64,000 nucleotides of DNA, from NCBI GenBank assembly GCA_041394325.1, contig JAWKIJ010000001.1, forward strand, positions 248,001 through 312,000, in the 5' to 3' direction. The notes under the pieces were generated by a model. It ran no database searches. It saw nothing but the letters and a program-made list of their open reading frames with translations, and had not been told where the DNA came from. This document shows, piece by piece, positions 1 to 10,521 of this stretch (positions within the stretch are counted from its first letter, which is position 1; each line of letters starts with the position of its first letter). This DNA comes from JAWKIJ01 sp041394325 (lineage in GTDB: Bacteria; Actinomycetota; Acidimicrobiia; Acidimicrobiales; Microtrichaceae). The translations under genes and the position numbers were made by a program.

Positions 1-106
1 GGGTGAGCGACAGGACCGAGCCCGCCTCGCCGACCCGTTCCACCTGGAGACGGTCACCCTCGGACACGCGGTACTGCTTGCCGCCGGTCTTGATCACTGC
101 GTACAT
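1..106 (-). CDS. rplU: 50S ribosomal protein L21, N-terminal part
   Basis: This is the 5' end of an rplU gene running off the left edge of the window. The 35 visible residues begin MYAVIKTGGKQYRV, the classic N-terminus of bacterial L21, a 23S-rRNA-binding protein of the large ribosomal subunit. The ATG is at 104-106. It lies 49 bases downstream of the RNase E/G gene on the same strand, the usual order (RNase E/G, rplU, rpmA, obg) in Actinobacteria and Firmicutes; rpmA and obg would be expected beyond the edge. Confidence 0.95.
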   Translation of the reverse strand, partial: MYAVIKTGGKQYRVSEGDRLQVERVGEAGSVLSLT

Positions 107-155
107 ACGGGCGTCGAGGCTACCAGTCCGAGGGGTCTCCGGCGAAGCCGGGATC

Positions 156-1901
156 TCAGTCGAGCCCTGCGATCGCGGACGTCATCACGACCCCGCGCCC
201 CTCGCAGACCGAGCATTGTTCGGCGAAGGACTCCAACAGCCCCTCACCGATCCGCTTGCGGGTCATCTCGACGAGGCCCAACTCGCTCACCGCGAACACC
301 TGGGTGCGGGTCTTGTCCTGTGCCAGTGCGGTGCGGAACGTCTTGACCAGTTCGTCCCGGTTCGCCTTGACCTCCATGTCGATGAAGTCGACGACGATGA
401 TCCCACCGATGTCACGGAGCCGAAGCTGTCGGGCGATCTCGGTTGCCGCCTCGAGGTTGTTCTTGAAGACGGTCTCCTCCAACGAGGACGAGCCGACGTT
501 GCGTCCGGTGTTCACGTCGATCACCGTCAGTGCCTCTGTGTGCTCGATGATCAACGAGCCGCCCGACGGGAGCCATACCTTGCGGTCGAGGCCCTTCTTT
601 AGTTGTTCGGTGATGCGGTACCGCTCGAACAACGCCAACTTCTCGCTGGACAGGTCGTAGTACTGAACCCGATCGGCGGTTCCGGGTGAGATCGCGCCGA
701 CGTACTCGTGGACCTCGCGGTACATCTTCTCGTCGTCGATGACCACGGCTCGAAAGTCGTCGTTGAACTCCTCGCGGATGATGCGGACGGCCATGTCGGG
801 CTCGCAGTACAGCAGTGTGGGCCGGCTCTGCTTGGCCGCCAGCGCCTCGATCTGCTCCCACTGACCCAGCAGGCGGGCGACGTCGCGGGAGATCTCGTCC
901 GCGCTCACGTTCTGTGCCGCGGTGCGAACGATCACTCCGTGTTGAGCCGGCTTGGCCTTGTCGAGGATGGAACGAAGGCGCTTGCGCTCGGAATCGGGTA
1001 GGCGCTTGGAGATTCCGTAGACCGTCGAGTTGGGAACGAGCACGACGAAACGTCCGGGTAGGGACACCTCCTCGGTGAGCCGCGCCCCCTTGTGACCGAT
1101 CGGGTTCTTGGTGACCTGGCACATCACGAGTTGGCGCGCCTTGAGCAACGACTCGATCCGTGCGTCGTTGGCGGGCTTGTTTCCCGCCGCATCGTGGGTG
1201 ATGTCGCCTCGGTAGATCACCGCGTTCTTGGGCGTCGCGATGTCGATGAACGCCGCCTCCATCCCGGGCAGCACGTTCTCGACCTTACCGAGGTAGATGT
1301 TGCCGTGGATCTGACTGACGTCGTCGGAGGGACGCGACACGTAGTGTTCGACGAGGGTCCGGCCCTCGAGCACCGCGATGTGGGTGTGCCCGGCGGCATC
1401 GACGTGCACGTTCATCTGGTAACGGCCGACCGCTTTGCCCTTCCGTGACCGACCGCGCCGCGTCTCGAGCTCGGCCCCGTCCAGCTCGGGGGCGTGGTCG
1501 TCGGTGAGCACCGCGGTGACCGGTGCCGTCGGAGAGGGACGGGGGCCCTTCTTCCGGCGCTGACCCCCCTGGCCCGATGTCTTTGCCGGACCGGAGGACG
1601 AACGCGACTGCGCGGTCTGCGATCCCGAGCCCGACCCGGGGCCCGTCGCCGCCGCGGCGTCGCCCGCGGCGTTGGCGGCTCGACGACGGCGACGGCGCTT
1701 CGCGCTGGCGGAGGTTCCCTGACCCGGCGCCGCGGGACCCTTCTGCGACGGAGCGCCACCCCCCGGTGTGTCCGTGGGGCCGGTCTCGGCGGAACCCGAG
1801 GGGGGGCGCACCGGGCCCGGAGGCGGGATCTTGGGGACCAAGGGTGCGTTGGCGGGTCCGGTGACGACCGGCGGCTCGCCAGGGTTGGTGGAGTCGGGCA
1901 T
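156..1901 (-). CDS. rng: Ribonuclease E/G family endoribonuclease
   Basis: This 581-residue protein is a single-strand-specific endoribonuclease of the RNase E/G family, acting in rRNA maturation and mRNA turnover. The first ~160 residues are a low-complexity Pro/Gly/Ala-rich and Arg/Lys-rich extension, including a run of six arginines, probably disordered and RNA-binding. The catalytic part follows, with an S1-type segment (HGNIYLGKVENVLPGMEAAF, about residue 199 on) and the acidic magnesium-site motifs VIDVNTGRN and IIVVDFIDME. A zinc-link-like CSVCEGRG lies near the C-terminus. The protein ends soon after the zinc link, so it lacks the long C-terminal degradosome scaffold of enterobacterial RNase E; the disordered arm is N-terminal instead, as is common in Actinobacteria. 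Whether it is better called rne or rng cannot be settled from sequence. Confidence 0.93.
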   Translation of the reverse strand: MPDSTNPGEPPVVTGPANAPLVPKIPPPGPVRPPSGSAETGPTDTPGGGAPSQKGPAAPGQGTSASAKRRRRRRAANAAGDAAAATGPGSGSGSQTAQSRSSSGPAKTSGQGGQRRKKGPRPSPTAPVTAVLTDDHAPELDGAELETRRGRSRKGKAVGRYQMNVHVDAAGHTHIAVLEGRTLVEHYVSRPSDDVSQIHGNIYLGKVENVLPGMEAAFIDIATPKNAVIYRGDITHDAAGNKPANDARIESLLKARQLVMCQVTKNPIGHKGARLTEEVSLPGRFVVLVPNSTVYGISKRLPDSERKRLRSILDKAKPAQHGVIVRTAAQNVSADEISRDVARLLGQWEQIEALAAKQSRPTLLYCEPDMAVRIIREEFNDDFRAVVIDDEKMYREVHEYVGAISPGTADRVQYYDLSSEKLALFERYRITEQLKKGLDRKVWLPSGGSLIIEHTEALTVIDVNTGRNVGSSSLEETVFKNNLEAATEIARQLRLRDIGGIIVVDFIDMEVKANRDELVKTFRTALAQDKTRTQVFAVSELGLVEMTRKRIGEGLLESFAEQCSVCEGRGVVMTSAIAGLD

Positions 1902-1910
1902 TCGTTCCTC

Positions 1911-2690
1911 TCAGTGCGTCGACGCGTCGTGCGCCGGTAGGGCACCCGCGCACACGGCGCCGGCACCGGAGTCCTCGTCGGCCAACAACGCGACGACGGA
2001 TCCTTCGATGGTGGTGAACTGTTCCTCGCGTAGGACCCCCACACCGGTTGTTCCCAGACCGAGGCATGCGAGGATCTCGGAGGGGCGCAGGCTGCGCGGT
2101 CGGGTGGCGACCAGTGCGACGATCGACGCGGCAGCGCTCTCCGGCGACGGGGCCGCTTCGGCGGGGTCGAGCGGAGCCACCGAAGCGTCGGAGACCACGT
2201 CGAGCAAGACGAACGCACTCCGAACGTCCTCGGTGAGGACCTTGGCCTTGCGTTCGATCGTGAGCGGCAACTCCGCCGCCGCCAACAGCCGCTCCACCCG
2301 GTCGCGGACGTCGACCGAATCGCGGGCGGCCGGGGCGAGGTCGAATCGCCAACGGACCCGGGTGACCGCGGCCTGCAGCGCCTCACTCCGCTCGGGGAGC
2401 ACCGCGACGGCCCTGGCCGACACACCGCGAGGAAGCGCATCGGTCAGGTCCTCGGCAAGGGTCGTCACCTCGACGGGCTCCCGGAGATCGATGTCGATCA
2501 GCTCCGCCACCGACTCGGCGCCAACCGGCAGCGCGAGCCCGTAGTGGACCTTGGGACGAGGTGAGAAGCCCTCGCTGTACGCGATGGGAAGGCCGACTCT
2601 GCGGATGGCGCGCTCCCAGCAGCGTGCCAGGTCACGATGTCCGAGAAAGCGGATCTTGCCGAGCTTGGTGTAGCGAACCCTGATCCTCAC
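1911..2690 (-). CDS. DUF2344 (TIGR03936) radical-SAM-linked protein
   Basis: This 259-residue protein belongs to the DUF2344 family, always found next to or fused with a B12-binding-type radical SAM protein; its biochemical role is unknown. The GTG start at 2690 gives the family N-terminus VRIRVRYTKLGKIRFLGHRD and overlaps the stop of the upstream radical SAM gene in GTGA, so the two are probably translationally coupled. A longer open frame to 2867 is antisense overlap and is rejected. The conserved segment EGFSPRPKVHYGLALPVG is present. In Firmicutes and Actinobacteria this pair precedes RNase E/G and L21, as here, which suggests a role in RNA or ribosome modification; that link is inference. 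Confidence 0.9.
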   Translation of the reverse strand: MRIRVRYTKLGKIRFLGHRDLARCWERAIRRVGLPIAYSEGFSPRPKVHYGLALPVGAESVAELIDIDLREPVEVTTLAEDLTDALPRGVSARAVAVLPERSEALQAAVTRVRWRFDLAPAARDSVDVRDRVERLLAAAELPLTIERKAKVLTEDVRSAFVLLDVVSDASVAPLDPAEAAPSPESAAASIVALVATRPRSLRPSEILACLGLGTTGVGVLREEQFTTIEGSVVALLADEDSGAGAVCAGALPAHDASTH

Positions 2691-4648
2691 ACCGCGACCC
2701 CCGACCCCACCTTCGGGCGGCGTGGCAACAGTTCGACCGGGACGGCACCGCCGGAAGCGAGGTCGACCCCGGTGCCTTGGCTCCCACCAGCCGGAGGTGT
2801 GGCCGAGGCCACGATGTGTTCGATCGAGTAGCCGGTGCACGCGCCGCAGTCGTAGCAGGGCGTCCACCGACAGTCCTCGAGGCCGACTTCGGTGAGCGCA
2901 TCACGCCAGTCCTGCCACAGGAAGTCCTTGTGCAGACCGGCGGACAAATGGTCCCACGGAAACACCTCGTCGAGGTCGCGGTGTCGGTGCACGTACCAGT
3001 CGAGCTCGAGTCCGTGCATGGCCATCGCGTCGGTCCAGGCGTCGAGGTCGAAGTGCTCGCTCCATTCCTGGAACGTGCCGCCGCGACGCCACACCTCCTC
3101 GATGACCGCGCCGACGCGCCGGTCGCCGCGGCTCGCGAGCCCCTCGATGAGCGATGCCCGCGGATCATGCCACTTGAAGTCCACACGCCGGTGGGGGCGC
3201 AGGTCCTCACGTAGCAGGTCGATCTTTCGTTGCAGTTCGACCGCCGTGTTCTGGCCGAACCATTGGAACGGGGTGAACGGCTTCGGCACGAAACCCCCGA
3301 CCGACACCGTCACCGACGGTGCCTGATGGTGGCGACGGCCGATCTCGACCACGTTGCGGGCGAGCTCGCCGATCCCGAGGGTGTCCTCGTCGGTCTCCGT
3401 GGGAAGTCCGACCAGGAAGTACAGCTTCATCCGCCGCCAGCCCTGTGAGTAGGCGGACTCGACGGCACCGTAGAGGTCCTCCTCGCGGATCATCTTGTTG
3501 ATGACCTGCCGCATCCGCCAGGTTCCGGCTTCGGGGGCGAACGTGAGACCCGTTCGCCGGGCCTTCTGGATCTGTGCCGCGACCCCCACGGTGAAGGCGT
3601 CGACGCGCAGCGACGGCAACGAGACCGACACCTGACCGCAGTTGACCGGATCGTCCACGATGTCGCGGACGATCGCTCCGATCCCGCTCATGTCGGCCGT
3701 GGACAGCGATGTGAGCGCCACCTCGTCGTAGCCGGTGCGGCGCAGTCCGTCGGCAACCATGGTGCGCACCTGGTCCGGCGGTCGTTCACGCACCGGTCGG
3801 GTGATCATCCCGGCCTGGCAGAACCGACAACCACGGGTGCACCCTCGGAACACTTCGACGTTGAGCCGATCGTGCACGACCTCGGTCACCGGCACGAGTT
3901 GCCGCTTGGGATAGGGCCACTCCGCAAGGTCCGCCAGGGTCCGCTTCGACACCAGATCGGGCGCCTCCCCCACGGTGGGGGTGATCGACACCAGGCGCGG
4001 ACCGTCGAACACGACCGAGTACAGCGAGGGCACGTAGACGCCCTCGATGGAGGCGAGTCGCCGCAGGACCTCACCACGATCCCCACGACCGTCCCGTTTC
4101 CAGGCATCGACGACGCTGCTGACCTCGGTGACGACCTCCTCACCGTCACCCAACACCACGAAGTCGACGAAATCGGCGAGGGGCTCCGGGTTGTAGGTGC
4201 AATGGCCGCCCGCTCCGACGAGGGGGTGATGCGGAGCACGGTCCGTCGCCCGCACCGGAGCGCCCGCGAGGTCGATGCAGTTGAGGACGTTGGTGTAGTT
4301 GAGCTCGGCGGAGATGTTGAACGCGAGGACGTCGAACAGCGGTGCCGGACGGTGGGTGTCGACGCTGAAGAGCGGGATGCCCGAGGCGCGCATCTCCGCT
4401 TCGAGGTCCACCCACGGCGCGTAGGCGCGCTCGGCGGCGACCCCGTCGGTCTCGTTGAGGATCTCGTAGAGGATCTGCAGGCCCTGGTTGGGCAGCCCGA
4501 TCTCGTAGGTGTCGGGGTACACGAGCAGCCACGACACGGTGTCGGGGCCGTATGTCGGCGACTGGGCACCGTCCTCGCAGCCGATGTAGCGCGCGGGTCT
4601 GGCGACCGAGGCCAACAGCGGCTCGAGCTGAGGCCACACGGTGGTCAT
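2687..4648 (-). CDS. TIGR03960 family B12-binding-domain radical SAM protein
   Basis: This 653-residue protein is a radical SAM enzyme with an N-terminal cobalamin-binding-like region (about residues 30-220, with PDTYEIGLPNQGLQILYEIL) and a central radical SAM domain. The iron-sulfur motif is visible as RGCTRGCRFCQAG (C-x3-C-x2-C). A Cys-rich C-terminus (CYDCGACTGY) may bind a second cluster or metal. The family substrate is not established. It is coupled by a 4-base overlap to the DUF2344 gene and lies in the conserved radical SAM, DUF2344, RNase E/G, L21 arrangement. Length matches the family. There is a 94-base spacer to rodA upstream. Confidence 0.92.
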   Translation of the reverse strand: MTTVWPQLEPLLASVARPARYIGCEDGAQSPTYGPDTVSWLLVYPDTYEIGLPNQGLQILYEILNETDGVAAERAYAPWVDLEAEMRASGIPLFSVDTHRPAPLFDVLAFNISAELNYTNVLNCIDLAGAPVRATDRAPHHPLVGAGGHCTYNPEPLADFVDFVVLGDGEEVVTEVSSVVDAWKRDGRGDRGEVLRRLASIEGVYVPSLYSVVFDGPRLVSITPTVGEAPDLVSKRTLADLAEWPYPKRQLVPVTEVVHDRLNVEVFRGCTRGCRFCQAGMITRPVRERPPDQVRTMVADGLRRTGYDEVALTSLSTADMSGIGAIVRDIVDDPVNCGQVSVSLPSLRVDAFTVGVAAQIQKARRTGLTFAPEAGTWRMRQVINKMIREEDLYGAVESAYSQGWRRMKLYFLVGLPTETDEDTLGIGELARNVVEIGRRHHQAPSVTVSVGGFVPKPFTPFQWFGQNTAVELQRKIDLLREDLRPHRRVDFKWHDPRASLIEGLASRGDRRVGAVIEEVWRRGGTFQEWSEHFDLDAWTDAMAMHGLELDWYVHRHRDLDEVFPWDHLSAGLHKDFLWQDWRDALTEVGLEDCRWTPCYDCGACTGYSIEHIVASATPPAGGSQGTGVDLASGGAVPVELLPRRPKVGSGVAV

Positions 4649-4742
4649 GATCGGTCCATCCTAGGCCGTCGGCCGGCTCCGACCGGGGCCGGTCACGGGG
4701 CGGCGTGACCCCGAGCGGCCCACCCTGCCGGTTCGACGCCGC

Positions 4743-5876
4743 TCAGTTGAAGCGCCGCATGTGGACGTTGAGGACCAGGCCGCACGCGGCGAACGCGGTG
4801 ATCGTCGCCGAACCCCCGTAGGAGACGAACGGCAGGGGGATTCCCGTCACCGGCATGATGCCCAGGTTCATCCCGACGTTCTCGAAGATGTGGAACGCGA
4901 ACATGCACAACACCCCGACGCAGATGAGCGAACCGACCTGGTCCCTTGCCATCTGAGCGGTGCGCCAGACCCGCCAGACGATCCCTGCCAGGAGTGCCAG
5001 CAGGACCGACGATCCCAGGAATCCCAACTCCTCACCCGGGACGGTGAAGATGAAGTCCGTCTGCTGCTCGGGCACCGAACCACCCTTGGTGTACTGGCCG
5101 CGAAGGTATCCGGTCCCGGTGAGGCCGCCGAGCGAGATCGCCGTCTGGGACTGCTTGGTGTTGTACACCGCGCCGGCGCTCGCGGCATCCGGCGATGCGA
5201 ACGACGTGAGTCGCTCGCGCTGATAGTTGTCGAGCGTGTCCGACCGCAGGATCCCGACGACGGCCACGATGCTCACGAGGCCCAACGCGACCAGGTAGCG
5301 GGCGGGCACCCCGGCCGCTATCAACATGCCCACGGCGATCACCACGAACACCAGGTTCGTGCCGAGATCCGGTTGGAGCATGATCAGTCCCATCGGGACG
5401 GCGAACATCGCCAACGCGACGACCATCTCCCTGAACCCGACCCCGCGCTTCGCGGTCCCGAGGTACCCCGCGACGCCGAGGATGACCACCAGCTTGGCGA
5501 TCTCCGCGGGCTGGATCTGAAAGGGTCCGATGTCGAACCAGGCACGGATCCCCTTGTGCACGCTGCCCAGCCCCGGGATCAACACGGCGGTGAGCATCGC
5601 GACGCCGATCCCGTACAGGACGGGGGCGAAGTCGCGAAGGCGCATGTAGTCGACCACCGCGCACACGACCATCGCCGCGAGGCCGATCGTGAGGAAGATC
5701 ACGTGCTTGTCGACGAAGGGGATGTCGGCGGCCTTGTTGCGTGTCGCGCTGTAGACCATCAACGCGCCGAACATCGAGGTGATGCCGACACAGCTCACCA
5801 GCACGAGGTCGACATGGCGCCACGCCGCGGTCATGTCGCGCCTCCGCACGACGCGATGTACCCGGTCGGTGATCAC
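4743..5876 (-). CDS. rodA: SEDS-family peptidoglycan polymerase RodA
   Basis: This 377-residue polytopic membrane protein is RodA, the SEDS glycosyltransferase that polymerises glycan strands for lateral wall growth together with PBP2. About ten hydrophobic segments are visible. The SEDS hallmarks include IQPAEIAKLVVI and LQPDLGTNLVFV, which carries the conserved extracellular Asp, and GIPLPFVSYGGSA near the end. An internal ATG fifteen codons in (MTAAWRHVDL) is an alternative start. It lies 9 bases downstream of the PBP2 gene and ends the mreB-mreC-mreD-mrdA-rodA cluster. Confidence 0.95.
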   Translation of the reverse strand: MITDRVHRVVRRRDMTAAWRHVDLVLVSCVGITSMFGALMVYSATRNKAADIPFVDKHVIFLTIGLAAMVVCAVVDYMRLRDFAPVLYGIGVAMLTAVLIPGLGSVHKGIRAWFDIGPFQIQPAEIAKLVVILGVAGYLGTAKRGVGFREMVVALAMFAVPMGLIMLQPDLGTNLVFVVIAVGMLIAAGVPARYLVALGLVSIVAVVGILRSDTLDNYQRERLTSFASPDAASAGAVYNTKQSQTAISLGGLTGTGYLRGQYTKGGSVPEQQTDFIFTVPGEELGFLGSSVLLALLAGIVWRVWRTAQMARDQVGSLICVGVLCMFAFHIFENVGMNLGIMPVTGIPLPFVSYGGSATITAFAACGLVLNVHMRRFN

Positions 5877-5885
5877 AACACCTCC

Positions 5886-7997
5886 TCAGCCACCGCTCGG
5901 AGCGGTGGGATCGACGGTGCGGGCCACCGGCGCCGCCGGGACCTCACCGCGCGACACGGCCTGGAGCACCGAGAACGTCATCGGCGCCGCTGCGTGCGCG
6001 CCGTAGCCGGCCTCGGGAATGATCGTGGCCATCGCGTAGCGCGAGGTCTCCAGACCCGTCGCGGGTCCGAACGCGACGAACAACGAGGTGTCGGCCTTGT
6101 GAAGGACCTGCGCCGTGCCGGTCTTGCCGGCGAGCGGCCACACCGTCGGCGCCTGCCGGAACTCCTTGGACGCGGTGCCCGCGGGGCTGGCGGTCACACC
6201 CTGGAAGCCCTGGTACATCACCGAGTACTGGTTCGGTTCGGGGAATCGGACCGTGGCGCGTTCGACGGGTTCGAAACTACGGACGAGCTCGACGTTGGTG
6301 AGGTCGACCACCGGTCGGTTCATCGCCTTGGGGCGGGTCACCCGCAGCGCGATCGACGGCACCCGCAACGTCCCGCCGTTCGCGAACGTCGCGTACGCGT
6401 TGGCCAGCTGCAGTGGGGTCACCGAGATGAGTCCCTGACCGATCGACACGTTGACGTTGTCGCCGACAGTCCATTCGCGATGATCCCACAGCTTCGGGTT
6501 CGCGTCGTACGTCCGGCGGAGCCATTGCGGGGTGCCGACCAGTCCGGAGGACTCCGAAGGAAGGTCGATCCCGCTCCGGCGTCCGAAGCCGAACTCGCGC
6601 GCCGACGTCTGGATGGCGTCGTCGCCGAACACCTGCCGTCCCCTCCACAGCAGGTCGCCGATCCGGTAGAAATAGGTGTCGGAGGAGACGGTGATCGCCC
6701 GACGGAGGTCCACCGAACCCGCCGCCTCGCCTTCGGCGTTCTGGAAGACGCACTTGCCGGACGTGCACCCTTCGAGGCGGTACGTACCTCGGTCGTTCCA
6801 CACGAACTCCGGGGTGATCAGCTTCTCGGTCAACGCCGCATGGGCGGTGACGAGCTTGAAGGTCGAACCCGGCGCGTAGCTCTCGGCGATCGCCCGGTTC
6901 AACATCGGCTTGTGGGCCGCCTTGGAGTTCAAGCGGTTCCACGTCTCTGTGCTGATGCCGTTGACCAGCAATGTCGGGTCGAAGGTGGGGTAGGACGCCA
7001 TCGCGAGCACCGGTCCGTTGGAGGGGTCGATGATCACCGACGATCCCTCGCGGGCGTTGCACGAGGACACCTTGTCGCAAGCGGTCCCCGGTCCGCGTGC
7101 CGCGATCTCCGCTGCCAGCCGTTGCTCGACCAACGCCTGGAGGTCGATGTCGATCGTGAGCCACAGGTCGTCTCCTGGTCGCAGCCGGGGTTCGCGGAGC
7201 GTCCCGATCCGCCGCCCCCGCGCGTCGACCTGGATCACGGTGTCACCGGGTGTCCCTCGGAGATAGCGCTCGAAGGCTCGCTCCACCCCACCCTTGCCGA
7301 TCTCGTCGGCGGGGCTGTAGGGCTTGGCCTCACCGCTCGCCGGTTTCGCGACCGTTCCCTGCGAGGTGACGACATCGCTGCGGAGGTCCGACTCGATCAC
7401 CCGCCCCACATAGCCCAACAGTTGAGCCGCAAGGGTGCCGTACGGATAGAAGCGGACGGTACGGGCTCGCGCGATCACACCCGGGAAGTCGTCGTGATGC
7501 TCCGACACATAGGCCCGCATGTCCTCTCCGACGTCGTGGTCGAGGATCGGGATGAAGTCGTTGGGCCCGTACCGCTTGTCCCGGTACAGGGTCTCGATGG
7601 CGCTGTACTTCGTGGGGATGCCGTCACGGGTGAGCATGGAGGCCAGACGCTTGAAGGTCGCCTCGCGCCGCGCCGTTTGGGCGGGCTTGTCGTCGCCGTC
7701 ACCGTCGCCGAGCCCTTTCGACCTCGCCCGTTCCTTGTCGATCCCGAGCACGACGACGACGCGATTGTCCACCAACACCTTGCCGTTGCGATCGAGGATC
7801 CGACCTCTCGGCGCCTCCTCGTGTTTGGTCCGCGTGTGAACGGCTCGTGACGCCTCCTGGAAGGTCTGCCGATCGACGACCTGCAGGTAGTAGAGGCGCG
7901 AGAAGAGGGCGGCGAACATCCCGACGATCACCATGCCGAGGATCGACAGGCGGAGCCGGTTGTCCTCGGGCCCTGAGCTGGGAGCGACCACGGCCAC
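5886..7997 (-). CDS. mrdA: Penicillin-binding protein 2, elongasome transpeptidase
   Basis: This 703-residue class B PBP cross-links peptidoglycan during elongation, as partner of RodA. One N-terminal transmembrane helix (residues ~16-38) is followed by the non-catalytic pedestal region with PRGRILDRNGKVLVDN and then the transpeptidase domain. Catalytic motifs are SxxK (PGSTFK, near residue 378), SxD (VSSDTYFYRIGD) and KTG (AGKTGTAQV, near residue 624). The SxD form is typical of PBP2. An insertion with CDKVSSCN lies between the pedestal and transpeptidase parts. The gene sits 9 bases after mreD and 9 bases before rodA. Confidence 0.95.
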   Translation of the reverse strand: MAVVAPSSGPEDNRLRLSILGMVIVGMFAALFSRLYYLQVVDRQTFQEASRAVHTRTKHEEAPRGRILDRNGKVLVDNRVVVVLGIDKERARSKGLGDGDGDDKPAQTARREATFKRLASMLTRDGIPTKYSAIETLYRDKRYGPNDFIPILDHDVGEDMRAYVSEHHDDFPGVIARARTVRFYPYGTLAAQLLGYVGRVIESDLRSDVVTSQGTVAKPASGEAKPYSPADEIGKGGVERAFERYLRGTPGDTVIQVDARGRRIGTLREPRLRPGDDLWLTIDIDLQALVEQRLAAEIAARGPGTACDKVSSCNAREGSSVIIDPSNGPVLAMASYPTFDPTLLVNGISTETWNRLNSKAAHKPMLNRAIAESYAPGSTFKLVTAHAALTEKLITPEFVWNDRGTYRLEGCTSGKCVFQNAEGEAAGSVDLRRAITVSSDTYFYRIGDLLWRGRQVFGDDAIQTSAREFGFGRRSGIDLPSESSGLVGTPQWLRRTYDANPKLWDHREWTVGDNVNVSIGQGLISVTPLQLANAYATFANGGTLRVPSIALRVTRPKAMNRPVVDLTNVELVRSFEPVERATVRFPEPNQYSVMYQGFQGVTASPAGTASKEFRQAPTVWPLAGKTGTAQVLHKADTSLFVAFGPATGLETSRYAMATIIPEAGYGAHAAAPMTFSVLQAVSRGEVPAAPVARTVDPTAPSGG

Positions 7998-8006
7998 GAT
8001 CGTTGC

Positions 8007-8519
8007 CTACTTGGCGACGCTGCGGACGTCGGGGCCGTCGGCCCAACCCGCCAGGCGCAGCCCCGGCCGAGCGAGCACCGCGCCGACGAGAGCCGTCGTC
8101 AACAGGATCGTGCCGAACTGCGGGTTGGCGAACGCGTGCCCACCGAACATCGCGCTCTCCACGGCGAACACCAGCACCCCGAACACCGAGCACGCCGCGA
8201 CGATCACTATCGACATCAACCGTCCCGACTGGAGCACGACCGCCTGCGCGACCCCTGCGAGCGCCGCCACGACCAGGTAGGCCAGCGCCGAGATGCCGAG
8301 CGGGTGCATCGGCCGAGGCAGGTCGAACAGGATGCCGAGCCAGAAGCCCACGACCGCGCCGCGTTGGGGACCGCCGGAGAGTCCGGCGCATACCGACAGA
8401 ACGACGAGTGTGTCGGGCACCACGCCGAACACCCTGATCTGGGTGACGAGTCCGATCTGGACCACGAAGGCCGCGGCGACCACCAACGCCCACCGCGCGC
8501 CCGTCCCCCACCCGATCAC
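8007..8519 (-). CDS. mreD: Rod shape-determining membrane protein MreD
   Basis: This protein of about 170 residues has five or six hydrophobic segments and occupies the mreD position between mreC and PBP2. MreD is an inner-membrane part of the elongasome that helps recruit PBP2 and RodA. MreD sequences are poorly conserved, so the call rests on topology, size and context. I chose the GTG at 8519 because it overlaps the mreC stop in GTGA; a start at 8534 (MAGALVIGWG) is also open and would add five residues. Confidence 0.88.
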   Translation of the reverse strand: MIGWGTGARWALVVAAAFVVQIGLVTQIRVFGVVPDTLVVLSVCAGLSGGPQRGAVVGFWLGILFDLPRPMHPLGISALAYLVVAALAGVAQAVVLQSGRLMSIVIVAACSVFGVLVFAVESAMFGGHAFANPQFGTILLTTALVGAVLARPGLRLAGWADGPDVRSVAK

Positions 8520-9349
8520 GAGCGCTCCCGCCACTTCAGCACCCGCACGTAATCGAGGCGCACGAGGTCTGCGGCGAGGTCGACGTCGAGCACCTGCGAC
8601 AGGTCCGCTCCGCCGCGGGACACCTTCCGGACGACCCCCACGGGGATGTCGGCCGGGAACCGGGCGCTCCCCAGTCCGGACGTGACGACCGACTCCCCCA
8701 CGTCGACACGGGCCGCCAACTCCACGCCGTCATCCACCACGAAGGGCCGGGAGGGGCCGTTGCCGTGGCCGATCGCGTAGTTCCCCGAGGCGGCCAGTTT
8801 CACGCTGACGTGCAGGTCCGGGTCGGTCACGAGTTGCACGATCGCCCGACCCGGTGTGACCGACGACAGGATGCCGACGAGGCCTCCGGACGTGACGACG
8901 GGCATGCCGACGGTCAGACCCGATCGGGAGCCGTGGTCGATCTGGATCCGGTTGTCGTCGAAGCTCGAGTACGGGCCGGTCGCGACCTGGGCAAGAACCG
9001 AGTCGATGGTCCCGACGAAGCCGATTCCCTCCTGCTCCTTGAGGCGCGCCAACTCCGACACCGCGTCGGCGTTCGCCTGCTGCTTGGCCCGGAGCCGACC
9101 CACCTCGTTGCGCAGTCGGGCGTTCTCGGACTCCAACCGGTCGTAGTCGGTCGCTCCGCCCCACCAACTGCGGATCGGCTTGGTTGCGGTGCGGAATCCC
9201 CGTCCGATCGGGCCGAAGGCGTCGATCACACCGGACCTGACGCTCTTGAGGACGGGCACGTCCTTCGCGTTGGCCGTCATGAGGGTGAAGGTCGCCAGGA
9301 TCAGGATGGCGACGGTGGTTCGCGGACGACGACGCGGGGAGCCGAGCAC
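8516..9349 (-). CDS. mreC: Rod shape-determining protein MreC
   Basis: This 277-residue protein has one N-terminal membrane segment (TVAILILATFTLM), a coiled-coil segment (about residues 70-105, ESENARLRNEVGRLRAKQQA) and a periplasmic beta-rich domain with the MreC signature VVTSGGLVGILSSVTPGRA and a late VVTSGLGSARFPADIPVG. MreC links the MreB cytoskeleton to PBP2 and RodA. It lies 22 bases after mreB and overlaps mreD by four bases. Confidence 0.94.
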   Translation of the reverse strand: MLGSPRRRPRTTVAILILATFTLMTANAKDVPVLKSVRSGVIDAFGPIGRGFRTATKPIRSWWGGATDYDRLESENARLRNEVGRLRAKQQANADAVSELARLKEQEGIGFVGTIDSVLAQVATGPYSSFDDNRIQIDHGSRSGLTVGMPVVTSGGLVGILSSVTPGRAIVQLVTDPDLHVSVKLAASGNYAIGHGNGPSRPFVVDDGVELAARVDVGESVVTSGLGSARFPADIPVGVVRKVSRGGADLSQVLDVDLAADLVRLDYVRVLKWRERS

Positions 9350-9371
9350 GATCGGGCGATGCCGTCCGCGG

Positions 9372-10415
<1,044 letters not shown>

Positions 10416-10521
10416 CTTCCGGGGAGGGGGACGCGAACGCCGCGGGGGATCTACCATCCGCGACTCGGGGACCTCGACATGCTAACGAGCCGACGCCGAC
10501 CCCTTCCAGCGGCCCGCCGCC

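Noticed and set aside
4761..7850. 1029-codon open frame on the plus strand opposite rodA and PBP2
   Set aside because: It is antisense to two well-conserved genes, is low-complexity Arg/His/Asp/Gly-rich, and matches no family; long antisense frames are expected at this GC content.
10416..10457. Upstream ATG for mreB adding 14 residues
   Set aside because: The extra Pro/Arg-rich residues do not resemble MreB N-termini and no ribosome-binding site precedes the codon.
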